From contig CBDCEM010000002.1 of the NCBI GenBank assembly GCA_965215825.1, positions 1,674,001 to 1,738,000 of the forward strand: 64,000 nucleotides of DNA, written 5' to 3'. Source of the DNA: JAWPMT01 sp965215825 (GTDB lineage: Bacteria > Bacteroidota > Bacteroidia > Cytophagales > Cyclobacteriaceae). Position 1 is the first letter of the stretch. The number at the start of each line of letters is the position of its first letter. The position numbers were made by a program, and so were the translations under genes. Positions 1-10,460 of the stretch are shown piece after piece. The notes beneath the pieces were generated by a model. That model was not told the origin of the DNA. It worked only from the letters and a program-made list of their open reading frames with translations, and ran no database searches.

Positions 1-1
1 G

Positions 2-2374
2 GGTGACAAAGTAGGTGCGAAAAAGTTGGACTCACTGGCGATCTTCAATGCGTTTGGTGAAAGAGAAAAAAGTTTTCATTTCGAATATTTTCCGTTCATC
101 TCAGGGGCTCGCGAACTGGATCAATACCTGATATTAAGATCTGTTACAGAGGTTGGGAAAAAAGGTGGTACCAATCCTCCTCACGTTTTTGAGTACTACG
201 ACCTTTTGAGATTACCTCCGAGAGATTCGAAAGACGTGGATCATTATGGTTTTTACAATGAAAAGAATAATACAAGACTAACGCCTCCTTTACGTAATTT
301 GGCTTATGGCGCTCCCATTGCCGGAGGCAACCGGTCCGTAGGCCACAATAAGGCAAGAGTTGGTATGCTGCAAAAGTTACATTATCCAACGGGCGGTTTC
401 TCAGAATTCTTCTACGAGTCAAATGAATATTATTCACTGTCACCGGGTAATAGTGCAAATACAGAAATCGCAGGTACTGTGGCTCTGGCCGAATCTTGCC
501 TGGCGGACGGAGAACTTTACTATCAGGAAGATGGTAGTGTTGTTATTGGTTTGACTTGTCAGGAAGATACTGAGTCGATACCGATAACGATAGGAGATGA
601 TGCGTTTGATATCGAATTGATCCTCTCCTATAAAAGTGATCCTACAACTACAATTGAGCATGATGGATCCAATGATTTCTTCCTGGTACAATTATTTCAG
701 ATTGAGGAAGCCACTGAAACACTGATTAACTCCTATACGGGATTGATGAATGATCAAACCATCACGGGGCTGCTCTCCGTGGGTAATACTTATAAAGTAA
801 GAGCATACACCAACAACCCGGGGACACAGTTGAAAGCAGAGATTAAATACAAATTCATAGATGTGCCCCCTGGAGGGAATGTCAATAATTATATTGGGCC
901 AGGGATCAGAATTGCCCGTGTAGATCATTACAATGAATCAGGAAGAGCTAAGTCTAAAGTTTATGAGTACAATTTGAAAGAGGATCCAACCAAGTCCAGT
1001 GGGACTTTATTTGCCCGGCATCCGGAGTATTCTACACAAATTAATAAACTTGAATTGTATAATCCTCCAGGTAATTATGTAGATCCAGGTCCCGTTATTA
1101 GCGTGGTTAAATATAGAACGACCGTCGCTCACCCTAGCGGTGTACTAGGAGCCCTGGAAAGTGATTTACTCGCTTATTCGGAAGTAGTTGAAAGAGAGGT
1201 CGGAAATGGACATACTCGTTATTTCTATTCCAATGATATGGATACCGATTATAGTGGACTTGACCCTTTTAGTGCTGGAAATGATCATTATGCTCCTTCC
1301 AATCTGTTTGAAAAACAAAGGACAACAGGCTACTGGAAGCGAGGTAAAGTGGAACAAGTTGAAGTGGTTAATGAAACAGGAGAACTTAAAACTCAAACTG
1401 AAAATTTTTATAGTCATCTTGAGACTGACTCATCAAAGACTTTCCATTATCAAATGGCGCTAGACCGTTCAGGCGCTGATTATTATCCCTACGATAATGG
1501 GTATCATCATGCCTTTGAAGAACAAGTCACTGGATGGTCAAGACTTGATTCGACATATCAGAAAGTAATTGAAGGTGGTATAGAATCATTGACAAAGACC
1601 ATCTACCAATATGAGAATAGCACTCCTGTTCAACTAATTGCCCCCAAAGTAACGCAAGCTATTTTAGATGGTGTTAACGATATTAAAGTCGAAACGGACT
1701 ACTTAAATGATAGAATAAATCATGTGATTTTACCTCCCGAAACCACCAGACTCTATAGTGCCACAGGAGAATTGTTGAAAGAACATCGATATCAGTACGT
1801 CAGTCATCGCCCTTCGACTATTGAGACTTATTTTGGCAATAATGACGATCCTGATTACACTATCAATCTTTCGCACTACAATGGCACAAGGCCTTCATAC
1901 GTACAAGACAATTCAGGTGTGGATATGGTTTATCTATGGGGCTATGCTAATACGCTTCCGGTGGCTCAGATTACCAATATGTCTTATTCTGAGGTAGAGA
2001 CGCTCTTAGGTGCCAATTTGACAAATATCCAAAATTCCGACGATGAAAACTTTATAAAATCTCAACTGGCCTCTCTGCGATCGGTATTGTCAAATACACA
2101 ATCCATGATTACTTATATCTACGATATAAGTGGATTGATTACTGAAATGATCGACATAAACGGTCAGTCTTCATATTACACCTATGATGAATTTGATCGC
2201 CTTTTATATGTAAAAGATTTTGAGGGGAATTATCTACAATACTACGAATACAACCTGGGACTAAGTGATTTTGAATCTGGATCACAGGAAGGATCTGGAT
2301 CATCAGGTTCTGGAGGTGGTGAGAATGACGAGGATAATCCAAATTTCCCACAAGAGACAGGCGGAGGCAACTAA
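2..2374 (+). CDS. YD-repeat (Rhs-like) protein, 5' end outside the window
   Basis: The reading frame is open from base 2 with no stop before the window edge, so the TTG at 26 is probably internal and the true start lies upstream. About 790 residues are visible. The protein is beta-rich, with phrases typical of Bacteroidota Rhs-like proteins such as YPTGGFSEFFYES and a GPGIRIARVDHYN block, and it ends in YD repeats (YYTYDEFDRLLYV, YLQYYEYN). The C-terminus is a low-complexity Gly/Ser/Glu/Asp tail with no Rhs core and no toxin tip. It ends 25 bases before the large rhs gene and runs in the same direction. By inference it is an accessory shell or partner protein of that Rhs protein. The family is well supported; the role is not known. 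Confidence 0.75.
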   Translation, partial: GDKVGAKKLDSLAIFNAFGEREKSFHFEYFPFISGARELDQYLILRSVTEVGKKGGTNPPHVFEYYDLLRLPPRDSKDVDHYGFYNEKNNTRLTPPLRNLAYGAPIAGGNRSVGHNKARVGMLQKLHYPTGGFSEFFYESNEYYSLSPGNSANTEIAGTVALAESCLADGELYYQEDGSVVIGLTCQEDTESIPITIGDDAFDIELILSYKSDPTTTIEHDGSNDFFLVQLFQIEEATETLINSYTGLMNDQTITGLLSVGNTYKVRAYTNNPGTQLKAEIKYKFIDVPPGGNVNNYIGPGIRIARVDHYNESGRAKSKVYEYNLKEDPTKSSGTLFARHPEYSTQINKLELYNPPGNYVDPGPVISVVKYRTTVAHPSGVLGALESDLLAYSEVVEREVGNGHTRYFYSNDMDTDYSGLDPFSAGNDHYAPSNLFEKQRTTGYWKRGKVEQVEVVNETGELKTQTENFYSHLETDSSKTFHYQMALDRSGADYYPYDNGYHHAFEEQVTGWSRLDSTYQKVIEGGIESLTKTIYQYENSTPVQLIAPKVTQAILDGVNDIKVETDYLNDRINHVILPPETTRLYSATGELLKEHRYQYVSHRPSTIETYFGNNDDPDYTINLSHYNGTRPSYVQDNSGVDMVYLWGYANTLPVAQITNMSYSEVETLLGANLTNIQNSDDENFIKSQLASLRSVLSNTQSMITYIYDISGLITEMIDINGQSSYYTYDEFDRLLYVKDFEGNYLQYYEYNLGLSDFESGSQEGSGSSGSGGGENDEDNPNFPQETGGGN

Positions 2375-2399
2375 AAACAACTCAAAGAACACTACAATC

Positions 2400-5300
2400 A
2401 TGAAGAATCTAAAAGGACTTTTTCTGGTCATTCTATTTTCAGTTTCATTGCTCAATGAGGCTTTTGCTCAAATTCCCCCACCTACCGGAGGCGGGGGTGG
2501 AGGTACAGTTTATTACCTTGATTCTGATGGGGATGGTTATGGGGACACTTTCACCGCTGGTGTAACGACTCAAACTACCGGGTATTCTGTCACCAATAAT
2601 GACGATTGCGATGATTCGGACATAGATATCAATCCGGATACTCGCTGGTACCTTGATGACGATGACGATGGTTATGGAACTAATTCTACTTCAGTCGTAC
2701 AGTGTTTTCAACCTACTGGATATGTCTTAAACAATACGGATTGTAATGACAGTGATGGAGCCGTACATGTGAATCAGACCTGGTATCGAGATACGGACGG
2801 AGATGGATACTATGGTACAAGTCAAACCGCTTGCTCAAGTCCGGGTACTCATTGGTCAACAAGTTCGGGGAGTGGCACGGATTGCAATGATAACGATGCT
2901 GCCGTCCATGTTAATCAGACCTGGTATCAGGATGCAGATGGAGATGGATATTATGGTACTAGCCAGACGGCCTGTTCCAGCCCTGGCTCCAATTGGTCAA
3001 CAAGTTCGGGGAGCGGCACAGATTGTAATGATGCTGATGCTGCTGTCCATGTTAATCAGACCTGGTATCAGGATGCAGACGGAGATGGATATTATGGTAC
3101 TAGCCAGACGGCCTGTTCCAGTCCTGGCTCCAATTGGTCAACAAGTTCAGGGAGCGGCACCGACTGTAACGATGCTGATGCTGCTGTTCATGTTAATCAA
3201 ACATGGTATAAGGATTCTGATGGAGATGGCTACTATGGAGACACTCAAACATCTTGCTCGAGTCCCGGATCCAACTGGTCAACAAGTTCTGGTAGTGGTT
3301 CCGATTGTGATGACACCAGTACTAGTTTAACGACTACTTGTACTTTTTCTTCGGGAATCGCCGGAGATGACAAGGTGGCAAAATCGCTCACATATACTTA
3401 TACAGCTAACACTTCTGTAACCAATGGTTCGTGGAGTCTAAGTGGAGGTGGAACCATTCAAAGTCAGAGTTCGTCCAGTGTCAGTATAAATTGGACGTCT
3501 TCCAGCGGGACCTATACACTACAATACGGTTTTAACATTGCTGATAATGCACCCGGATCAAACCCAGGGGACCTGAGGTTTTTAAGTATGGGGAGTATGC
3601 AAGTGACGATTTACAACATCAACACACCAACAATTACGGTCACGGAAGGTTGTAATCAAAGCACTATAACTCATAATGGAAGTCAAAGTAGTGTGACCTT
3701 CTATTGGCGATCGCCTGGATCCAGCGCTTACAACGTGAGCACAGTTACAAGAACTGTTACAGCGGAGGGTACTTATTATATAAGAGGATACCACAGCGCG
3801 GGTGTTTGGGGTCCTATTAGAACAGCCACGGTCACCCACAATGACCCACCTACCTGGTATGAAGATTTTGATGGAGATGGTTATTACGGTGACACGAGGG
3901 TACAATGTTCCAGTCCCGGGGCAAACTGGTCAACAAGTGCGGGTAGTGGTGTTGATTGCAATGATCAGGACGAGGACCAGTTTACTTCAGCCCATTGTAA
4001 TCCCCAGACAATGGCTCCTCTCGGATCGAACAAGTATTTGGAAAGAGGTGCCGCTCATACATTTACATGGTTAGACCCATCGAATGGGTCTACCAATTAT
4101 AAAATATGGATTGGTGGAGAACCGATGAATAATGGTAATTGGGTGACCGGAAATAGTTTTGCCTGGACGCCAAATTCAACCTATTCCAATATCAGAATCC
4201 GGGTAGAATCACAAGACGGCAACACGGTATTCCAAAGTGACGCTTTCGACGTAGTACCGCCTATCGCTGCCTCAAGCGACAAATCAAAATACTATCCTTC
4301 TCAAACTATTAATGCCTCTTGGACGGGTGGTAAGTCAAACGAGACCTATACAATAGAGTTGATAAAAGGATCAACGGTGATCTCGACCAAAACGTCATCG
4401 GGATCCTCTACCACTTTTGCACTTGGTACCAATCCTTCTTTAGGGACTAATTATAAAGTCCGGGTACGACAAACCACGTCAAACCGTTTGAGTGGCTCGG
4501 GTTCCGATGACACAGGAAGTATAACGGTCTATAAGGCACTCAAGGTAACTTATCCTAATGCTTCCGGCTTGAGTTTTCCCTATGAAACAGTGGTTCCAAT
4601 TACCTGGGAAGGGGAGAATGAAAGCGGCACCTATACCATCTCCGTGATGAGAGGAAGTACAGTAGAAGACAGTTGGGCAGTGACAAACGTGACCTCATAC
4701 AATTGGACGGTTGATAATGGCGAATTTCCAGTGGGTACGAATTACAAAATCAAGGTGACACAGGAGAGCTACAATGATCAATCCAATAACAACTTTGAAA
4801 TAAAAGTGGCAGATCCCCAGCAGATGTTTCCACTTGGTTCGGATAAGTATCTTGAAAGAGGAGCCGAATATACCTTTACCTGGCTGGATCCTTCTAGTGG
4901 TACAATCAACTACAAGGTATGGATTGGCGGTGAACCCATGAATGATGGGAACTGGGTGACTGGGAATAGTTTCGACTGGACCCCAAATTCGACCCATTCC
5001 AATATCAAGATCCGGGTCGAGTCACAAAACCAGGATATTGTCTTTGAGAGCGACGCGTTTGACGTAGTGGCACCCATTGTTGCGTCAGTGGATGAATTAA
5101 AATACTATCCATCCGGGACCATTGAAGCCTCCTGGACCGGGGGTAGGTCGACGGAGACCTACACCATCGAATTGATCAAGGGCTCATCGGTTGTTTTATC
5201 CCAAACGTCATCCAGCACCTCTACCACTTTTGCATTGGGCACAGATCCTGATATTGGAACTAATTATAAAGTCCGGGTGCGTCAGACGACTTCTAATCGT

Positions 5301-8300
5301 TTGAGTGGTTCTGGATCTGATGACACGGGGAGTTTTACAGTATTTGAGCAATTGAAAGTACTTTATCCAAATGCCTCAGGGTTGAGCTTTCCGTATGAAT
5401 CCGTGGTACCAATCTCCTGGGAAGGAGAGGATGAAAGCGGAACCTATACCATCTCGGTGATGCGCGGAGCCACGGTAGAAGACAGTTGGACGGTAACGGA
5501 TGCTACATCATATAATTGGACGGTTGATAATGGCGAATTTCCGGTAGCGACGAATTACAAGATCAAAGTAGAACAAGGTGGTGAGGATGATCAGTCCAAT
5601 AATAACTTTGAAGTGAAAGTGGCGGACCCCCAGGCGATGGCGCCACTCAGTTCCGGTAAGTTTTTAGAGCGGGGATCGGAGTACAGATTCCTTTGGTTGG
5701 ACCCATCAGGAGGTTCAGTTAATTACAAAATCTGGATTGGTGACGAGCCAATGAATGAGGGAAATTGGGTCACTGGCAATTTCTTCGACTGGACACCAAA
5801 CTCTACTTACTCCAATATAAAAATCCGGGTAGAGTCTGAGGATCAGGACAAAGTATTTGAAAGTGCAACCTTTGATGTGGTTGCACCAATAGTGGCTTCA
5901 ACGAACGAATCAAAATACTATCCTTCTGGCACAATCACTGCTACTTGGACAGGAGGGTCTTCTGATGAAACTTACACCATAGAACTATATAAAGGGTCGG
6001 AGGTTCTGGAGACTAATACATCAAATGCCACTTCCACCACATTTGACTTATCGGCTTCACCTGATATAGGAACAGACTATCGAGTAAAAGTTTATCAGAA
6101 TACCGCGAATCGCTTAAGCGGCACAGGCGCTGATTTTTCTCCGTACTTTACAGTTTACAAACAACTAAAAGTAACCTTCCCAGATGGGAACGAATCTTTC
6201 GTATTTGGCGAAGAGGTTAACATCACCTGGGAAGGTGAGGATGAGGAAGGGTTATACGATATCTATATATTGGCAGATGGCGTGACCGCCGTAACCTGGG
6301 TGGAGGTGTCTGGTACTTCGCTCGATCCCGATTGGACCGTGACAAAAAGCGAAACTGGAGTGGGTGCTAATTACACTGTACAAGTAGTTCAGGGAAGTTA
6401 TGATGATGAATCAGACGACACCTTTACCATTGGTTTTCCCTCGGCAGAGGCAATGACCCCTTCTCAAGGAGATATCCTGGCAGTTGGACAAACGGTGCCA
6501 CTCTCATGGTCAGGCCCTGTGACGAGTGATTATAACGTCTATTTGGACGGAACACTCCTGATTACAGTGACGGGTAACTCATATGATGATTGGACCTTAC
6601 AACCCACTCAAATTGGAGAAGAGCATCAAATAAGGGTGGAATCCATCGATGGTACCGCCGTTTCAGAAAGTGGGACGTTCGAAATTGCACCACAAATTGC
6701 AGTTGCCACTGTGGGACCAGTAGTCATGTTGGGTGAAACGCTTTTTCTGAATTGGGCGGGTGGTACTCCCCATCTGGATTATGTGGTGGAGCTGATAGGC
6801 GGAGCCAGCCCGATAAATCTGTATACCGGGCCCGACTTCTCTTTTAATTACCTTGTTCCGGGTTCGCTGGAATTAGGAACAGGTTATCAGATCCGAGTAT
6901 CTCAAAATGAGAACCTTGAGGGTACTTCTTCTCCTTCTTTTGAAGTAACAGAGTGTACTATTGCTTCCTCAGCATCTGCTGACCAGAACTATGTAAAAAC
7001 TTATACCGCTCGTACCAACCTAGGTCCTTGCATGGCCAACGCGGATGATCCTTTCCTTGTCCAGGAAGCGATTAGTTATGTAGATGGATTGGGTCGACCT
7101 ATTCAGGTGATACAGAGAAATGCGACGCCTGCAGATGTTGCTGGAAATACCTACGACTTGATTACGCATTTTGATTATGACGAGTTCGGACGTCAGGATA
7201 AAAATTACCTGCCCCATCCAGGAGCGGTGAACACAGGAGCCTATCAAAATACTGCTCAGTCGGATCAACAAGCTTACTATGCCACAAGGTTCGATGCGGA
7301 AGACGGAGTACAAGCATTTAGCCAACAAATCTTTGAGCCTTCGCCTTTAAATCGCGTGACGAAATCAGCGGCCCCCGGGGATACCTGGAAGGCAACTGGA
7401 GAACATACCGTAGATACCGATTATCAACTGAATGATGGTACTCAGGGAATCCGGTTTTTGCTGGCTGAAGGAACAACTATTGAGAATTATGGGACTTATA
7501 CAGCGGGAGAGCTGAGTATTTTGAAAACTTCCGATGAGAACAATGATATCGTCGAGAGCAATATCTATAAAGAAGGAATAGCTTTTACTTATACCAACCG
7601 GAAAGGACAGGTGATTCTTAAACAGACACGTCTAAATGGCACTGAGTATGCTTCCACTTATTATATCTACGATGATTACGGGAATTTACGCCATGTGATC
7701 CAACCTGAAGGAGTCAGGATTATTGATGAGTCCTCCAATACGATCGATTGGACCAATAGCATCAATGATGAAAATTTTCGAAAAAACTGGATGTTCTCTT
7801 ACGACTATGATAGCAGGCAAAGAATGATTGCTAAAAGGGTGCCCGGAGCGGACTGGATAAGAATGATCTACGATGAAAGGGACCGGCTGGTATTGACGCA
7901 GGACGGCAATCAGAACCTGGAGGAATTTACGACAGAGGACATTATTCTTGACGGCTCTCAGGATCCACTCGATCCTTTTTATGAGGTACATGGCGCAACC
8001 ATAAAATTGACAGGAAATTTCCATGTCACGGCAGGAAGTGGAACTACTTTCAGGGCGAAGGCCAATCCAGGTATCGCAGATGGAGGCTGGATCTTTACAA
8101 AGTATGATGAATTGAATCGACCAGTGTTAACGGGTCGAATGGAGCGCCGGGCCAATCCTACTGAATTGGAAGGTGAGGCGGTAAGTCATTACACAGAAGG
8201 AGTCAATCATGGAGAGGCTTACACGGGTTCAGGTGATCTCTTTGGATATACTAACCATGCATTTCCAACAGAGTATAATGTTGGAGAACCGCTAGAAGAA

Positions 8301-10460
8301 GAAGATTTGTTAACGGTTACGTATTATGATACATACGATTTCACAGGACAAGCCGTTCCTGTGGGAGCAAGAACTCAGATCAAAGGTCAGGTTACCGGAT
8401 CAAAAACCAGGTTACTGGGTACTGACACATGGCTGACCAGTATCACCTATTACGACAATCGTTACAGAGTACTTATGACGGTTTCAGACAATTATCTAGG
8501 TGGCAAGGATACCATAAGAATGTCTTACCGCAATACGATATCACCTCTGATTTCCATGACAGAGACCAGACACACAGGCGGCGAAGATGTAATCATTGTG
8601 GAGCAGTATGCCTATGATCATATGAATCGTTTGCTTACTACAACTCATAGCATCAACGGTGGACCGGAAGTGGTCATTGCCAGTAATACCTATAATGTTA
8701 TTGGAGAACTGATTCAAAAAAATCTAGGAGGATCAAGCGAGGGGGATGTTACCCCAGTTCAATCCGTAGACTATGATTATAATATCCGAGGTTGGTTGAC
8801 ATCTATCAATAATGGCGATAACTATGATCCCGAAGATGATAAATTTGGGATGAGGCTTAGCTATGACGATGCACCAGCAGGTTTTGAACAATACAACGGA
8901 AACATCGGTCAGATGCTCTGGCGCAGCCAGGGCGGAGGGTTACAAACGACAGCTCAGAACTATGTCTATACCTACGACCCATCCAGTAGATTAACGTCCG
9001 CGGATTACACAGGTGTCGGAGACTATGATGTGAATGCTATTGCTTATGACCACAATGGTAATATCCGTAGCCTTCACCGGAATACAAGAGATAACCTGAC
9101 CTATGATTATCGAACAGGAGTAGATCAAAGTAATCAACTGTTTTCTGTTTCCGATGCCGCAACCGCTGATCTTTTCAATGATGGAAATACCAGTGGGGAT
9201 GACTATACCTACGATGACAATGGCAACTTGATCAGAGATCTGAATAAAGGTGTAGTTAGTATAGCTTACAATCATTTGAATTTACCTCAACTAGTGACCT
9301 TCGAAAATGGGAATACCGTTCTATATACGTATGATGCTGGAGGTATGAAACTTCGTAAGGTGGTTAACGAGGGCTCAAATGTCACGACAACTGACTATCT
9401 GAGAGGAATGCACTTCATTGATAATTCATTAACTTTCTTACAGCATGGCGAGGGAAGAGCGGTGAAAGATGGGGATGCTTTCAATTATGAGTTCAACTTG
9501 ACAGATCATTTGGGGAATGTCAGGGTTTCTGTGAGTCAGCCCGGTACGGTCGTACAGCGAGATGGATACTATCCTTTCGGCCTCACGTTTAATAGCTCGG
9601 CAGATAGTCCAGAAAACCTGTACAAATACAATGGTTTTGAGCAGCAGAAAGAGACAGGCTGGTACGATTATTTAGCCCGTCAATATGACCCGGAACTTGG
9701 ACGTTTTACGAGTATCGATCCAGCGGCGGATTTAATGCGTAGGCAAGGACCCTATAATTATGCATTCAATAACCCGATTAGATTCATTGATCCTGATGGG
9801 ATGATGCCTACAGATGCGCTTGCTGATGCTGCACGACAGATTGGAGAGAAAGTTTCGAGTCAAGAACAGAGCAACAATTTAGAGTTTGAATGGACAAATA
9901 ATATGGCAATCAATGTATTGCAAGGAGTTTTGTGGGTTGGGAAACAGACAGCTGATTTCCTTGACTATATTGACGGGACAATTAAGGAAGGTGAAGGTGA
10001 TAGCCAAGAAGGTGGCGCTCCTGTAGTAAATAATGGCTCTCCCGGACAAGAGGCAGCCAAGGGTACTGCAAGTAATACTGAAGAACCTATTGAATTACCT
10101 TATACAGGTGTTGCTACTGGATGGAGTAGTCCCTCCAGTAAGGCAAAGGGGCTCGCAGACATGGGCCACCGTATTAATCAACTTCTTACAAACGAATTAA
10201 CCGAACTTCCAACTTCAGATGCATCAAATCAGTCGGGTTATAAGGGAGCTGTTAAAGGTGGGGAACCTGTTGAATTCCTTATATTAGGCAAGCCTGGTTT
10301 TGATCCTATTACCATGGATGCAATCAATGATTCAATATGGGAGACTGTGGATCCTATCTCAGGTGATATTGATACTATCGGTACAAGGTCCAGGAATGGG
10401 AAGCCAGCTCCACTCGATAAAAAAACAATTCGATTATTCTTAGATATATATGAACACTAA
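2400..10460 (+). CDS. Giant secreted Rhs polymorphic-toxin protein (MopE repeats, DUF6443, Rhs core, variable tip)
   Basis: The frame is open from 2265, but the ATG at 2400 gives a clean signal peptide (MKNLKGLFLVILFSVSLL, cleavage near FAQ) and 2686 residues. In order: five or more MopE-like metal-binding repeats with DxDGDGY and DCxD motifs (residues about 37-310 and 484-527); three modules of about 270 residues (535-1341) with LERG, FTWLDPS and YKVRVRQT motifs; a DUF6443-type segment (NYVKTYTAR, SYVDGLGRPIQVIQ, near 1526-1570); YD repeats; the Rhs core (DHLGNVRVSV, YNGFEQQKETGWYDYLARQY, then DPDG near 2465). The last 220 residues match no fold I recognise and are the expected hypervariable toxin tip. 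Rhs proteins form a shell around a C-terminal toxin; toxicity here is inferred from architecture. The stop overlaps the start of the next gene. Confidence 0.9.
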   Translation: MKNLKGLFLVILFSVSLLNEAFAQIPPPTGGGGGGTVYYLDSDGDGYGDTFTAGVTTQTTGYSVTNNDDCDDSDIDINPDTRWYLDDDDDGYGTNSTSVVQCFQPTGYVLNNTDCNDSDGAVHVNQTWYRDTDGDGYYGTSQTACSSPGTHWSTSSGSGTDCNDNDAAVHVNQTWYQDADGDGYYGTSQTACSSPGSNWSTSSGSGTDCNDADAAVHVNQTWYQDADGDGYYGTSQTACSSPGSNWSTSSGSGTDCNDADAAVHVNQTWYKDSDGDGYYGDTQTSCSSPGSNWSTSSGSGSDCDDTSTSLTTTCTFSSGIAGDDKVAKSLTYTYTANTSVTNGSWSLSGGGTIQSQSSSSVSINWTSSSGTYTLQYGFNIADNAPGSNPGDLRFLSMGSMQVTIYNINTPTITVTEGCNQSTITHNGSQSSVTFYWRSPGSSAYNVSTVTRTVTAEGTYYIRGYHSAGVWGPIRTATVTHNDPPTWYEDFDGDGYYGDTRVQCSSPGANWSTSAGSGVDCNDQDEDQFTSAHCNPQTMAPLGSNKYLERGAAHTFTWLDPSNGSTNYKIWIGGEPMNNGNWVTGNSFAWTPNSTYSNIRIRVESQDGNTVFQSDAFDVVPPIAASSDKSKYYPSQTINASWTGGKSNETYTIELIKGSTVISTKTSSGSSTTFALGTNPSLGTNYKVRVRQTTSNRLSGSGSDDTGSITVYKALKVTYPNASGLSFPYETVVPITWEGENESGTYTISVMRGSTVEDSWAVTNVTSYNWTVDNGEFPVGTNYKIKVTQESYNDQSNNNFEIKVADPQQMFPLGSDKYLERGAEYTFTWLDPSSGTINYKVWIGGEPMNDGNWVTGNSFDWTPNSTHSNIKIRVESQNQDIVFESDAFDVVAPIVASVDELKYYPSGTIEASWTGGRSTETYTIELIKGSSVVLSQTSSSTSTTFALGTDPDIGTNYKVRVRQTTSNRLSGSGSDDTGSFTVFEQLKVLYPNASGLSFPYESVVPISWEGEDESGTYTISVMRGATVEDSWTVTDATSYNWTVDNGEFPVATNYKIKVEQGGEDDQSNNNFEVKVADPQAMAPLSSGKFLERGSEYRFLWLDPSGGSVNYKIWIGDEPMNEGNWVTGNFFDWTPNSTYSNIKIRVESEDQDKVFESATFDVVAPIVASTNESKYYPSGTITATWTGGSSDETYTIELYKGSEVLETNTSNATSTTFDLSASPDIGTDYRVKVYQNTANRLSGTGADFSPYFTVYKQLKVTFPDGNESFVFGEEVNITWEGEDEEGLYDIYILADGVTAVTWVEVSGTSLDPDWTVTKSETGVGANYTVQVVQGSYDDESDDTFTIGFPSAEAMTPSQGDILAVGQTVPLSWSGPVTSDYNVYLDGTLLITVTGNSYDDWTLQPTQIGEEHQIRVESIDGTAVSESGTFEIAPQIAVATVGPVVMLGETLFLNWAGGTPHLDYVVELIGGASPINLYTGPDFSFNYLVPGSLELGTGYQIRVSQNENLEGTSSPSFEVTECTIASSASADQNYVKTYTARTNLGPCMANADDPFLVQEAISYVDGLGRPIQVIQRNATPADVAGNTYDLITHFDYDEFGRQDKNYLPHPGAVNTGAYQNTAQSDQQAYYATRFDAEDGVQAFSQQIFEPSPLNRVTKSAAPGDTWKATGEHTVDTDYQLNDGTQGIRFLLAEGTTIENYGTYTAGELSILKTSDENNDIVESNIYKEGIAFTYTNRKGQVILKQTRLNGTEYASTYYIYDDYGNLRHVIQPEGVRIIDESSNTIDWTNSINDENFRKNWMFSYDYDSRQRMIAKRVPGADWIRMIYDERDRLVLTQDGNQNLEEFTTEDIILDGSQDPLDPFYEVHGATIKLTGNFHVTAGSGTTFRAKANPGIADGGWIFTKYDELNRPVLTGRMERRANPTELEGEAVSHYTEGVNHGEAYTGSGDLFGYTNHAFPTEYNVGEPLEEEDLLTVTYYDTYDFTGQAVPVGARTQIKGQVTGSKTRLLGTDTWLTSITYYDNRYRVLMTVSDNYLGGKDTIRMSYRNTISPLISMTETRHTGGEDVIIVEQYAYDHMNRLLTTTHSINGGPEVVIASNTYNVIGELIQKNLGGSSEGDVTPVQSVDYDYNIRGWLTSINNGDNYDPEDDKFGMRLSYDDAPAGFEQYNGNIGQMLWRSQGGGLQTTAQNYVYTYDPSSRLTSADYTGVGDYDVNAIAYDHNGNIRSLHRNTRDNLTYDYRTGVDQSNQLFSVSDAATADLFNDGNTSGDDYTYDDNGNLIRDLNKGVVSIAYNHLNLPQLVTFENGNTVLYTYDAGGMKLRKVVNEGSNVTTTDYLRGMHFIDNSLTFLQHGEGRAVKDGDAFNYEFNLTDHLGNVRVSVSQPGTVVQRDGYYPFGLTFNSSADSPENLYKYNGFEQQKETGWYDYLARQYDPELGRFTSIDPAADLMRRQGPYNYAFNNPIRFIDPDGMMPTDALADAARQIGEKVSSQEQSNNLEFEWTNNMAINVLQGVLWVGKQTADFLDYIDGTIKEGEGDSQEGGAPVVNNGSPGQEAAKGTASNTEEPIELPYTGVATGWSSPSSKAKGLADMGHRINQLLTNELTELPTSDASNQSGYKGAVKGGEPVEFLILGKPGFDPITMDAINDSIWETVDPISGDIDTIGTRSRNGKPAPLDKKTIRLFLDIYEH
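2772..3335 (+). repeat. Four 141-bp tandem repeats inside the rhs gene
   Basis: The phrase aatcagacctggtat or a close variant recurs at 2772, 2913, 3054 and 3195, an exact period of 141 bases (47 codons). Units 2 and 3 are almost identical in DNA, while unit 4 has drifted toward its end. Each unit encodes a MopE-like calcium-binding repeat with a DxDGDGYYG loop, a conserved Cys-Ser-Ser-Pro and a DCND motif. A degenerate further copy sits at about 3856-3985. The near-identity points to recent unit duplication. Confidence 0.9.
4003..6440 (+). repeat. Three ~812-bp coding modules in the rhs gene
   Basis: Three modules begin at about 4003, 4815 and 5627 with the protein phrase PQxMxPLxSxKxLERG and share the same internal order: WLDP, WIGxEPMN, WTPNSTYSNIxIRVES, KYYPS, SWTGG, then TYPNASGLSFPYE and WTVDNGEFPV. 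Modules 1 and 2 are closest to each other; the third diverges in its last third. They are likely Ig-like or similar beta-sandwich stalk domains (inference). Confidence 0.8.

Noticed and set aside
2265..2399. Upstream in-frame start for the giant rhs gene
   Set aside because: It would overlap the end of the previous gene and put 45 unrelated residues before a clear signal peptide that begins at 2400.
2772..3335. Regular direct repeats that could be taken for a CRISPR array
   Set aside because: The period is 141 bases, an exact codon multiple, with no unique spacers, and the repeats encode conserved calcium-binding motifs in frame.
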